Shown here: one piece after another, positions 1-8,206 of the stretch
Numbering within the stretch: the first letter of the stretch is position 1
How the letters are laid out: each line of letters starts with the position of its first letter
Origin: Thermoguttaceae bacterium
GTDB lineage: Bacteria; Planctomycetota; Planctomycetia; Pirellulales; Thermoguttaceae
Assembly (NCBI GenBank): GCA_028694795.1
Contig: JAQVKF010000018.1
Location: 1 to 33,745, forward strand
Length of the DNA stretch: 33,745 nt
Direction of reading: 5' to 3'
Position numbers and translations under genes: made by a program
Notes under the pieces: generated by a model
What the model was told of the DNA's origin: nothing
The model's database searches: none
What the model saw: the letters and a program-made list of their open reading frames with translations, nothing else

Positions 1-1212
1 CCAAATTTTGCCCAAATTGGACAGAACGGCGGTCGCGCGACAACGCTGACGCTGTAGTTCACGTTTCAAACCACCGGGCAAAAAACGACTCGCTCGAAGA
101 TTCAAAATCAATGACAGCCCCAAATCGTTCCGCTTGATTCGACGCATTTCTCGATGGATATTGGCTAGCAGCGAATCTGGATTCTGTAACTGACTGGCAC
201 AACGATCGAGGAAGACCATCGACGTGATATTTGCCGCGGATACCGCCGTATGGAACGATTGCCGTATATTCATCGGGATTGAAACACGTAGCCAACCATT
301 GTCTTTTTGCGAAAGATACTGGTGACGCAATTGGCCGATCGCGCGGAAAAAGTCTCGAAGCATCAAATCGTTGACCGTCACGCCCTGTAATTTCGCCGCC
401 TGACAATAAGCCGTCGTCTCGGTCGCGTTCAATTCAAAATGAAGGAACGTGGGATGGGGATGGACGGGTATTTGACGGGATGGAACGCGATGCGGCAGTA
501 ACGGTTGTGCCTTCCGGAATAAAAAGTGGATCAAGCCGCTCAAACCGCCGCAAACTGCCTGACGGAAATAACGTCGCCACGAAATGCCAAAATAGTCCCG
601 AATCCCTAAATTTTCCGATTCGAGGGGTGGCAAAACAACGTCAAATGTTGTCGAATCCACCGAACGGATGGCGGATGCAACCGTTTCAGAATCCGTGCTG
701 GTTGAGGTGGTTGGCATGGTTGACGAAAATGACGCATTCCAAAGGTGGTGATACGCGAGAAAAAAATCACGTATCAATTGCAAAATACCCACTCCATCGC
801 TGCAACAGTGATGTACTTGGAATAATACTTCCGTTCGTGTTTCCTGATTCGCGATCTGCTGTTCGAGGACGTAAAGTCTTAATCCCGCTTCACGGAAAAG
901 TTGCATAGGCCGAATGAGGGGGAGCAACGGGTCGTTTTCGTCATTGCACGGCTCTGTGGACGTGGTCGTATGGAAAACAATTGGCGTAGGGGTATGGACC
1001 CGGTTCCAGAAAAAGCCGCGTTCATGTCCTGACATTTTCTGTACGATGATGGATTGCATCAGCGGATGACGACGCACGGTGACCTCTAACGCTTCTCGAA
1101 GCAGGGATCGATCGAGACGTCCGGAAAAACGAAGACGACGGAACGAGTCCATCGGGAATGCCGCCGTATCATCCAGTAACATATATTCTTCAAAAGTCGA
1201 AATCCGATTCAT
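1..1212 (-). CDS. Condensation/acyltransferase-like protein (HHxxxDG family), 3' end missing
   Basis: Reading the minus strand from the ATG at 1210-1212 gives 404 codons without a stop up to the window edge, so the gene continues beyond it. The protein begins MNRISTFEEYMLLDD and carries HHCCSDG at about residues 134-140, the HHxxxDG acyl-transfer motif of the condensation, wax-ester synthase/DGAT and alcohol-acetyltransferase superfamily. Later come VNDLMLRDFFRAIGQ and SNLG, which match the second-lobe elements of the same fold. There is no signal peptide or membrane segment, so it is probably cytoplasmic. It resembles the gene at 20136-21566 along its length (FEEYMLLDD versus FEYYMWVDH; HHCCSDG versus HHCVSDG; SIPMNIR versus GVPVSMR). 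By family it should transfer an acyl group between a thioester and an alcohol or amine; the substrate cannot be told. It is divergent from folD, 272 bases away. Family is well supported, function is not. Confidence 0.85.
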   Translation of the reverse strand, partial: MNRISTFEEYMLLDDTAAFPMDSFRRLRFSGRLDRSLLREALEVTVRRHPLMQSIIVQKMSGHERGFFWNRVHTPTPIVFHTTTSTEPCNDENDPLLPLIRPMQLFREAGLRLYVLEQQIANQETRTEVLFQVHHCCSDGVGILQLIRDFFLAYHHLWNASFSSTMPTTSTSTDSETVASAIRSVDSTTFDVVLPPLESENLGIRDYFGISWRRYFRQAVCGGLSGLIHFLFRKAQPLLPHRVPSRQIPVHPHPTFLHFELNATETTAYCQAAKLQGVTVNDLMLRDFFRAIGQLRHQYLSQKDNGWLRVSIPMNIRQSFHTAVSAANITSMVFLDRCASQLQNPDSLLANIHREMRRIKRNDLGLSLILNLRASRFLPGGLKRELQRQRCRATAVLSNLGKIW

Positions 1213-1411
1213 TATTTGATCTGCAAAAAACTGCTTTTCAGTTGGAAATACCGAACCTCATGACCAGTGCTTTCCACGGTAAGCGGGCATATTTACCACT
1301 TTTTTTATTTCGATTCAAGAGGAATTCAGCAGGGTTGGGCTTTTTCGGTAAAAAACGACGAAAATCAAACCCGATCCGCGCACCTGAAGAAAAATGCCGC
1401 GTCACCGTTTC

Positions 1412-1440
1412 TTCCCAAACACCTCGGTATAGGGTATAAA
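1412..1440 (+). promoter_or_regulatory. Candidate sigma70-type promoter for folD
   Basis: TTCCCA at 1412-1417 (4 of 6 matches to TTGACA) and TATAAA at 1435-1440 are separated by 17 bases, about 45 bases before the folD ATG. The rest of the 1213-1484 spacer between the divergent genes shows nothing else recognisable. Found by eye only. Confidence 0.35.
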
Positions 1441-1484
1441 TAGTGGGGGCATCGCGGAATCAACAGATGAAGGAGAATAGAGGG

Positions 1485-2372
1485 ATGACGGCGGCGATTC
1501 TTGACGGTAAAGCGGTAGCAATGCAAATTCGAGCGGAAATTGCGGAGCGTGTGGCAACATTTCGACAACGAACCGGTGTCACGCCATGTCTAGCGACCAT
1601 TCTCGTTGGTGAAGATCCCGCGAGTCAGGTCTATGTGCGGAATAAAGGGATTGCTTGCGAAAAAGCGGGAATGATCGGGCTGCATGTCGAGCTTCCGGCG
1701 ACTACCACGCAAGCGGAGTTGCTCGCTAAAATCGCGGAACTCAATGCGGATTCCACGGTTCACGGGATTCTCTGCCAACTACCGTTACCGAAGGGATTGG
1801 ACGAAACGGCGGTACTACGAGCAGTTCGACCGTCGAAAGATGTTGATTGTTTCCACCCAGAAAACGTCGGTTTATTGGTACAGAATCGTCCACGATTTCT
1901 GCCGTGTACGCCCGCCGGAGTACAACAGCTTCTCATTCGTGAAAAAATTGAGACCCGCGGCCAGCACGTCGTCGTGGTCGGACGCAGTGATATCGTCGGC
2001 AAACCAATGGCGATGATGATGATGCAAAAAGGCGACGGGGCGGACGCGACCGTTTCGGTCGTCCACAGTCGAACGCGAAATCTGCCGGAAATCACCCGGT
2101 CTGCCGATATTTTGATTGTCGCGATGGGGCACGCGAAATTCGTTACCGCCGATATGGTGCGAGCAGGCGCGGTGGTGATTGACGTTGGAATCAATCGTGT
2201 GGAACCTGCGCCGGACGCCGCGCCGGGGACCAAGGTGAGGCTGTGTGGGGATGTTGATTTTGACGTGGTGAAGGAGATTGCCTCGGCGATCACGCCGGTA
2301 CCGGGTGGCGTGGGACCGCTCACGATTGCCATGTTACTCGAAAACACGATGCGAGCCGCCGAAGCGATGTGA
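1485..2372 (+). CDS. folD: Bifunctional methylenetetrahydrofolate dehydrogenase/cyclohydrolase FolD
   Basis: The product interconverts 5,10-methylene-, 5,10-methenyl- and 10-formyl-tetrahydrofolate in the cytoplasm, supplying one-carbon units for purines and formyl-Met. It is 295 aa, the usual length. Visible signatures are YVRNKGIAC with Tyr50 and the catalytic Lys54, GILCQLPLPKGLD, the NADP-site segment VVVGRSDIVGKPMA, and the C-terminal PGGVGPLTIAMLLENT. The ATG at 1485 is chosen because AAGGAG lies at 1470-1475, 9 bases upstream; an in-frame GTG at 1443 would add 14 residues unlike the family. A short-chain dehydrogenase follows about 58 bases later on the same strand. The segment ADMVRAGAVVIDVGINRVE is also typical. 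Identification is secure. Confidence 0.97.
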   Translation: MTAAILDGKAVAMQIRAEIAERVATFRQRTGVTPCLATILVGEDPASQVYVRNKGIACEKAGMIGLHVELPATTTQAELLAKIAELNADSTVHGILCQLPLPKGLDETAVLRAVRPSKDVDCFHPENVGLLVQNRPRFLPCTPAGVQQLLIREKIETRGQHVVVVGRSDIVGKPMAMMMMQKGDGADATVSVVHSRTRNLPEITRSADILIVAMGHAKFVTADMVRAGAVVIDVGINRVEPAPDAAPGTKVRLCGDVDFDVVKEIASAITPVPGGVGPLTIAMLLENTMRAAEAM

Positions 2373-2430
2373 ACGGCTATGGTCAAATGAGCACGTTGTG
2401 GTTCTTTCCCGCAAAACATGAAGGATGACG

Positions 2431-3231
2431 ATGAGACGACAACTAAGCGGTTTTCGCGCGATCATTACCGGAGCGTCTAGCGGAATCGGTCATGCGGTAG
2501 CTTTGGCATTTCTGCGGCAAGGCGTTCGTGTCGTGCTGGTCGCTAGGCGCGAAACACGGCTTCAAACGCTCGCGGAGCAATATCCAACGCAAACGGTGGT
2601 GGTGGCGGGCGATATCACCGACGCCATCGTGCGTCACGCGGCGATTTCTGCCGCGAAAGAGCGGTTTGGCGGATTGGATATACTCGTTAATAATGCGGGA
2701 GTCGGCGCCCATGGTCCGTTCGAAACCTCTGATGAAGCTACCCTGCGGCGGTTGTTCGAAGTCAATTTTTTTGCTCCGGTCGAATGGCTGCGTGAGGCCC
2801 TGCCACTGCTTCGCATGGGGGATCAACCGCTGGTGGTCCAATTGGATTCGGTGTTGGGTTTTTGGGGAATTCCAGATATGAGTGGTTACTGCGCGGCGAA
2901 GTTCGCGCTGCGTGGGTTTGACGAGGCAATCCGTGGAGAGTTGCAAGCGATGGGCGTTGATCTGCTTACGGTGTCGCCGGGGACAACGCGATCGGAATTC
3001 CATGAAAACGCTATCGAAAAACGAAGCTGTCCGGCAGGTTCGACGCGTTTTGCGAGTTCGGCGGAATCGGTCGCTCGGCGGATCGTACGAAGTATTCAAC
3101 GCGGCGATCAGCGACTCGTACCGAGCTTTTTTCCACGCTTAGCAATATGGATCAGCCGTCTGTTTCCCGTAACATTTCGATATTGGACGACGCGAATCGT
3201 TTTGAAAAATCGAAGAAAGGATTCGGAATGA
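2431..3231 (+). CDS. Short-chain dehydrogenase/reductase (SDR)
   Basis: This is a classical Rossmann-fold NAD(P)-dependent oxidoreductase of 266 aa. TGASSGIG lies at residues 13-20, NNAG at 87-90, and the catalytic Ser140, Tyr153 and Lys157 (SGYCAAK) are all present, so it should be active; the substrate is unknown. The last 40 residues contain a basic, hydrophobic stretch (FFPRLAIWISRLFPV) that may touch the membrane, as in DltE-like SDRs. GAAGG at 2420-2424 fits the ATG at 2431 with 6-base spacing better than the ATG at 2425, which it abuts. The TGA overlaps the ATG of the following PQQ-repeat lipoprotein (ATGA, 3228-3231), which suggests translational coupling. Confidence 0.93.
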   Translation: MRRQLSGFRAIITGASSGIGHAVALAFLRQGVRVVLVARRETRLQTLAEQYPTQTVVVAGDITDAIVRHAAISAAKERFGGLDILVNNAGVGAHGPFETSDEATLRRLFEVNFFAPVEWLREALPLLRMGDQPLVVQLDSVLGFWGIPDMSGYCAAKFALRGFDEAIRGELQAMGVDLLTVSPGTTRSEFHENAIEKRSCPAGSTRFASSAESVARRIVRSIQRGDQRLVPSFFPRLAIWISRLFPVTFRYWTTRIVLKNRRKDSE

Positions 3232-4622
3232 ATCGACGCCAATGGGGAAAAAATCTCTTCCACTTAACCAGTGTCATCGCTCTCAGTTCGTTCGGCTGCC
3301 ACCCCAAATCTTCGGAACAAATCGACGCGATGAAGACTCGTTCCGATGCCAACGTCCATCCGGAAAACGCCGCGTTAGGCGAGGCCAATGCGGAAAATAC
3401 TTCGTCCATCCATCCGCGTCTGTCCGAGCCATCCGCCGTGGCTGGGGCCGAGCTGCCTACGTGGGCCGCTGGTCATGATTGGCCGCTGGTTCGTGGAGAT
3501 CGACAAGCGACGGGCGTGGCTTGGACCACGTTGCCGGAAAAGCTCCAACCCATCTGGACTTACGAATGCCAGGAAGATATTTTTGCCCAAACGCCAGTTC
3601 TCTGTCAGAATCGACTCTATGTAGGGAGTGCCGATAGCCACTTGATCGCTCTCGACGCGACTGATGGAAAGGTGTTGTGGAAATCGGCTACGGAGCTCGG
3701 TTTTACGGCTTCGCCAGCCATCTTGCCAGCGGTCAGCCAGTCCTCGCCATCATTGGCCAATCCATCCACTCCGAACACATTGAATTTGCCGCGTGAATCG
3801 GGAGTGGAATCCGTTTTGATAGCGGGGGATGCGGTCGGCGTGATTCGACGCTACGATCCGGCTGATGGGCACGTTCTGTGGAATTTTACCACTGATGGTG
3901 AGATTGATTCCTCGCCCACTTTTTTGCGAAAAGAGTGGCTGCCCGAACTTGCGGAGGATGCGACGCTCGTCGGTTCGCAGGATGGATACCTTTATTGTCT
4001 TGCGATTTCAGATGGTAAAATGCTGTGGAAATACCAAAATCCTGACCAAATTCGTTGTTTTTCCACCGTGATCGGAGATCGAATTTTTGTCGCGGGTTGT
4101 GATGGGGCGTTGCACCAACTCGACGCTGTGCGTGGAACGTTACTGCGTTCGACGCCACTCGAGGCACCCACGGGGAATGCGCCGGCCGTCCTTGATTCCC
4201 TTCTTTTTGTTGGAACGGAAGGAAGGAAATTATTGGCGATTGATTGGCGAAAGGGTGAGATCGCGTGGAAATATCCATCCAATGATGAAGCTGTTTCTGC
4301 TTCCATACGCAGTTCCGTTGCCATTCGTTCCGATTTGGGCGTGGTGGCGACGCAAAATAAGACGGTGCACGGTTTTCTTCCCCAAAGCGGCGAAATCGTT
4401 TGGCAAACCTCGGTGCGTAGTCGGCTTGAAGCCTCGCCTGTACTCTGTGAAAATCGAATTTACCTCGGTGGTATGGATGGACGTTTGTACATATTGGACG
4501 CTTTTACTGGGAAATTGCTCCACGATGATACGTTGGGTGGACGCATTGCCGCCGCCGTTGCCATCGCCGATGGTCGATTATTTGTGGGGAACGACAACGG
4601 ACAGCTCTTCTGCCTCGGTTAA
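3228..4622 (+). CDS. PQQ-repeat (beta-propeller) lipoprotein-like protein
   Basis: The 464-aa product starts MNRRQWGKNLFHLTSVIALSS followed by FGC, an export signal ending at a weak lipobox (Phe at -2), so it is probably a lipoprotein outside the inner membrane. From about residue 80 it shows repeated PQQ-type blades: RLYVGSADSHLIALDATDGKVLWKS, then blades containing RRYDPADGHVLWNF, YLYCLAISDGKMLWKY and LHQLDAVRGTLL, and a last one near RLYILDAFTGKLLHDD. Such proteins are often scaffolds like BamB rather than quinoprotein enzymes, and I see no catalytic or haem motif. The ATG at 3228 follows AAAGGA; an in-frame ATG at 3147 lies inside the SDR gene and would hide the signal peptide. It overlaps the SDR stop by four bases. 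Role unknown. Confidence 0.9.
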   Translation: MNRRQWGKNLFHLTSVIALSSFGCHPKSSEQIDAMKTRSDANVHPENAALGEANAENTSSIHPRLSEPSAVAGAELPTWAAGHDWPLVRGDRQATGVAWTTLPEKLQPIWTYECQEDIFAQTPVLCQNRLYVGSADSHLIALDATDGKVLWKSATELGFTASPAILPAVSQSSPSLANPSTPNTLNLPRESGVESVLIAGDAVGVIRRYDPADGHVLWNFTTDGEIDSSPTFLRKEWLPELAEDATLVGSQDGYLYCLAISDGKMLWKYQNPDQIRCFSTVIGDRIFVAGCDGALHQLDAVRGTLLRSTPLEAPTGNAPAVLDSLLFVGTEGRKLLAIDWRKGEIAWKYPSNDEAVSASIRSSVAIRSDLGVVATQNKTVHGFLPQSGEIVWQTSVRSRLEASPVLCENRIYLGGMDGRLYILDAFTGKLLHDDTLGGRIAAAVAIADGRLFVGNDNGQLFCLG

Positions 4623-4852
4623 TTTCATGTCGCACGGTTCATTTTCCACGCCGTATCATCTCGTCCATTTGCTGCCACGGAACATGGATTTTGCCATCAC
4701 GGGGATGCGAAAAATAGGCGGATACTGGTATTGGACTTCCAGAGCGTTTATCATAGAAACACATTGATGATGGAGACCTTCTGAAATTGGGAATCGGTTT
4801 TTCAATCGAACTCGGATCGGAAGACACGGGTCGAAAGTGAGAGGATGAAACC

Positions 4853-7800
4853 ATGAATCGAACATTGGGTTGGCTAGTCGGTTTCGTGTGGTGCGTTGGA
4901 GTGGGAATTCCGATGGAAGCGGCGGTCGGTGTGGAACCGTCCGAATCACGTTCTGCCCCGGTGGTCCGATTCGACTTCGAAGACGGTACATCGCAAGGCT
5001 GGACGATTTCCGAAGGGATGTTCGGAAAATGGATCGGTGAACGTGAGAATGAATATCATAACGAGGCGATTCCCTATGTTAAGCAAGGACGCTATTATCT
5101 CACGACACTCGACAATGAGGACGCGACCATTCCGAACGACGGTTATACGGGAGTGATTGAATCGCCCGTTTTTACTATTTTGGACGATGTTGCAGGAAAC
5201 CGTGCGACGCTGCTGGTCGGTGGCGGTGGCAAGACCCGTTCCGCGGAAGAGTATATTGCCCTGGTTATCTGGGACGCCGATCAGACTGATCCTGATCAAG
5301 CCAACCAGGAAGTGCTGTTTGCGCGGGGCGACGATTCGCAAAAATTGGCGGCGTGCGAATGGGATTTGACGCCTTGGGTGGGGAGATTGGCTTATTTGCG
5401 AGTCGTCGATCGACATGCGGGCGGCTGGGGACATATTCGGTTCGATGATTTCCGCTGTACAGGCCGACTCGAACCGCAAAAAACGGAACAACGTGACGCT
5501 ACACGGCTCCAGCGAAAATTGCAAATGCAGTATCAACCGAAAATCGAAGCGTTATCCGCGGCGATCCAAGAGCTAGGATTAACAGAATTCCAAGAGCCGT
5601 TGGAACAGTTGAACCATCGTTTCCAAACGCGGCTGAAAACATCCGAGGCGACCATAGATTCGGCTAATCTATGGGAACGAGACTTCGAGGCGTTACGTAA
5701 GAGGGTACTCGTTACGAAGAATCCACTCGTGGCCGCGCATCCCATCCTATATGTCGAGCGTCCACAATATACACCAGATCACCATAACACGGAAACGATT
5801 TTCCAGACGGGCGAGATCAACACGGCTTCGTTCCGTGGTGGAGCGGCGTTAAAAGTGTGGGATGCGGCGACCGATACGACACATACGATTTACGAGTTAA
5901 AAGAAGGTGGAATCCGCGATCCGGACGTTTCGTTCGATGGTACGAAGATACTCTTTTCGGCGAGAAAAAACCGAGACGATGATTGGCATCTGTACGAAAT
6001 TTCAGCGAGTGCGACACCGGAATCGCCGATTGGTTTGCGGCAAATCACCGATGGTCCAGGAGTTTCGGATATCGATCCGATTTATTTGCCGGATGGCGAT
6101 TTCCTGTTCGCCTCGACCCGCGATCCGAAATACTGTATGTGCAATCGGCACATTATGTGTAATCTTTTCCGATGTGGTCCGAATGGCGAGAATATTTATC
6201 AAATCACGTGGAATACGCTGTTCGACGGCCATCCGACGCTATTAGAAGACGGACGTGTTATTTACGATCGTTGGGAATACGTGGATCGTAATTTTGGCAG
6301 CGGGCAGGGCACTTGGACAATCAATCCTGATGGTACGCAACCGGTGGTTCATTATGGTAATAGTACCTATTCGCCGGGTAGTGTTCTTGATTCGCGACCG
6401 ATTCCCGGTACGCAAAAAGTCGTTTCGACTTTTTCATCTTGTCACGATCTTCCTTGGGGAGCGATTGCGGTGATTGACCGTCGCCGTGGCGTCGAGAACC
6501 GGCCTGGTGTGGAACGCACGTGGCCGGAGGATGCGATTCAATTGGTCGATGTCGGCGATTATGACACATTCAAACGAGTCTATCCACGTTATGAAGATCC
6601 GTACCCGCTTTCGGAGCATTTTTTCCTCTGTTCACGTATGCTCGGCGGCGAATCGGGGGAGCGGATGGGAATATTCCTTCTCGATACTTTCGGAAATGAA
6701 ATTTTACTCCACGAAGACGCTCAGGGTTGTTTCGATCCAATGCCGCTGACCGCACGGAGTGTTCCACCGATGATCGTCCCCCGAAGCGATTTTTCACGCA
6801 CCGATGGTGAATTTTTTGTTCAGGATGTTTACGAAGGTGCCTCAATGCGAGGTGTACCACGCGGTTCGGTCAAATCGTTGCGTGTGATTTCGTCGCCGGA
6901 AAAACGGTTCTGGTGCGGACCGGCGTGGGATGGTGGAACGGGACAACAGGCTCCCGGCATGGCGTGGGACGATTTCAACAACAAAGCGATCCTCGGTACG
7001 GTTCCGGTCGAAGAAGATGGTTCCGCGTACTTCACGGTCCCAGCGGGGGTTTTTGTCTATTTCCAGGCGCTGGACGCCGATGGACGCATGATCCAAACGA
7101 TGCGTAGCGGTACGAGCGTTCAACCGGGTGAGCGTACTGGTTGTATTGGTTGTCACGAAAATCGTCGAGGAAGTGCCCCGATGGTGACGTCGTTCTCCGC
7201 GACAGCCGGTGGTTCATTACCGATGGCGGTGTCGCGAGAACCGAGCGTGCCGCAACCGTGGTACGGTCCCGCGCGGAATTTTAGTTATCGAACGGAAGTT
7301 CAGCCGGTTTGGGATCGATACTGTGTTTCGTGTCACGACTACGGTCAACCAGCGGGTGAAGTGCTGAATTTGTCCGGGGATACAAATCTTATTTTCAATA
7401 CGTCGTATACGGAGTTGCGTCGTAAACCGGCGGTTGGCGTGAAAGTTGTCGGTGCGGGACCGGCCCCTGTGTTACCAGCGTATACGTGGGGAGCATCGCA
7501 ATCACCTGTCGCGCGGGTTGTCCAGTCCGGTCACCAAAATGCGGACCATGATCGTGGTTTCACGATGGACGCGGAATCGGTGGACCGTGTGTTGACGTGG
7601 ATTGATTTGAACGCGCCGTATTATCCGGAATATGCGACCAGTTTTCCAGATCATCCGTTTGGTCGCGCTCCTATCACAGGGGAAGAACTCAATCGATTGA
7701 ATCAGCTGACCGGTTTAGATTTGTCACGACCGGAGAACCTGACACTGTTGAGTTTTACGCGACCGGAAGTCAGTCCCGCGTTGTCGAAGATTCCGTTGGA

Positions 7801-7990
7801 TCGTCCATCGGATCGCGAGGAAGCGCTGGAGATTTTACGACGTGGACAGCAGCGATTCGCGGCGACCCCAGGAGCGGAGATGACTAATTTTCAGTTCACA
7901 CGTCCGGAGGAAATTTCGAGACGGGAAAAAGCGGAACGTTTGCGAGCGGCCGATCACGCGGCTCGGCAACAACTGCTTTTACAACCGTAG
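4853..7990 (+). CDS. Secreted dihaem PD40/HzsA-middle-domain-like protein
   Basis: The 1045-aa protein has an N-terminal signal peptide (hydrophobic run to about residue 24). A jelly-roll-like segment follows (about 35-207, VVRFDFEDGTSQGW to HIRFDDFRCTG), then a helical linker (about 210-290). A long beta-propeller region contains TolB/PD40-like repeats (PDVSFDGTKILFSARKN, DIDPIYLPDGDFLFASTR) and the Cys-rich CMCNRHIMCNLFRC. Two c-type haem motifs follow, CIGCH at residues 764-768 and CVSCH at 824-828. This arrangement resembles the planctomycete family related to the alpha subunit of hydrazine synthase. No beta/gamma partner or other anammox gene is nearby, so hydrazine synthesis is not implied; an extracytoplasmic redox or sensing role is an inference. 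AGAGGA precedes the ATG by about 8 bases. The 230 bases upstream contain no other gene. Confidence 0.85.
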   Translation: MNRTLGWLVGFVWCVGVGIPMEAAVGVEPSESRSAPVVRFDFEDGTSQGWTISEGMFGKWIGERENEYHNEAIPYVKQGRYYLTTLDNEDATIPNDGYTGVIESPVFTILDDVAGNRATLLVGGGGKTRSAEEYIALVIWDADQTDPDQANQEVLFARGDDSQKLAACEWDLTPWVGRLAYLRVVDRHAGGWGHIRFDDFRCTGRLEPQKTEQRDATRLQRKLQMQYQPKIEALSAAIQELGLTEFQEPLEQLNHRFQTRLKTSEATIDSANLWERDFEALRKRVLVTKNPLVAAHPILYVERPQYTPDHHNTETIFQTGEINTASFRGGAALKVWDAATDTTHTIYELKEGGIRDPDVSFDGTKILFSARKNRDDDWHLYEISASATPESPIGLRQITDGPGVSDIDPIYLPDGDFLFASTRDPKYCMCNRHIMCNLFRCGPNGENIYQITWNTLFDGHPTLLEDGRVIYDRWEYVDRNFGSGQGTWTINPDGTQPVVHYGNSTYSPGSVLDSRPIPGTQKVVSTFSSCHDLPWGAIAVIDRRRGVENRPGVERTWPEDAIQLVDVGDYDTFKRVYPRYEDPYPLSEHFFLCSRMLGGESGERMGIFLLDTFGNEILLHEDAQGCFDPMPLTARSVPPMIVPRSDFSRTDGEFFVQDVYEGASMRGVPRGSVKSLRVISSPEKRFWCGPAWDGGTGQQAPGMAWDDFNNKAILGTVPVEEDGSAYFTVPAGVFVYFQALDADGRMIQTMRSGTSVQPGERTGCIGCHENRRGSAPMVTSFSATAGGSLPMAVSREPSVPQPWYGPARNFSYRTEVQPVWDRYCVSCHDYGQPAGEVLNLSGDTNLIFNTSYTELRRKPAVGVKVVGAGPAPVLPAYTWGASQSPVARVVQSGHQNADHDRGFTMDAESVDRVLTWIDLNAPYYPEYATSFPDHPFGRAPITGEELNRLNQLTGLDLSRPENLTLLSFTRPEVSPALSKIPLDRPSDREEALEILRRGQQRFAATPGAEMTNFQFTRPEEISRREKAERLRAADHAARQQLLLQP

Positions 7991-8041
7991 TGGCTTCCGG
8001 TCCCCATTTGTCGAATATACCCAATATTCCACACCAACCCG

Positions 8042-8066
8042 ACCGCCCGAATGGCCGAGGGGCGGT
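8042..8066 (+). terminator. GC-rich hairpin after the dihaem gene
   Basis: ACCGCCC (8042-8048) pairs perfectly with GGGCGGT (8060-8066) across an 11-base loop, about 50 bases after the stop of the 1045-aa gene. No T-run follows, so it is only a possible terminator. Confidence 0.3.
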
Positions 8067-8206
8067 AGGCTGCCGCACTTGCAGTCCGACTGTCCGTGCA
8101 GCGGGCCAAGAGGGGGTAAAAGTTTTCGGACTGTTATTCGCCTGTAAATCGGGTATGATACTGATATTGTAGGGTTTTAGGGGGACACCATCAGGTCTCC
8201 AATATT

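Noticed and set aside
480-908. 142-codon plus-strand frame
   Set aside because: It lies entirely within the minus-strand HHxxxDG gene, which has family motifs; composition and sequence suit a shadow frame.
4853-7990. True hydrazine synthase locus
   Set aside because: There are no beta/gamma subunits, hydrazine dehydrogenase or other anammox genes; only family resemblance supports it.
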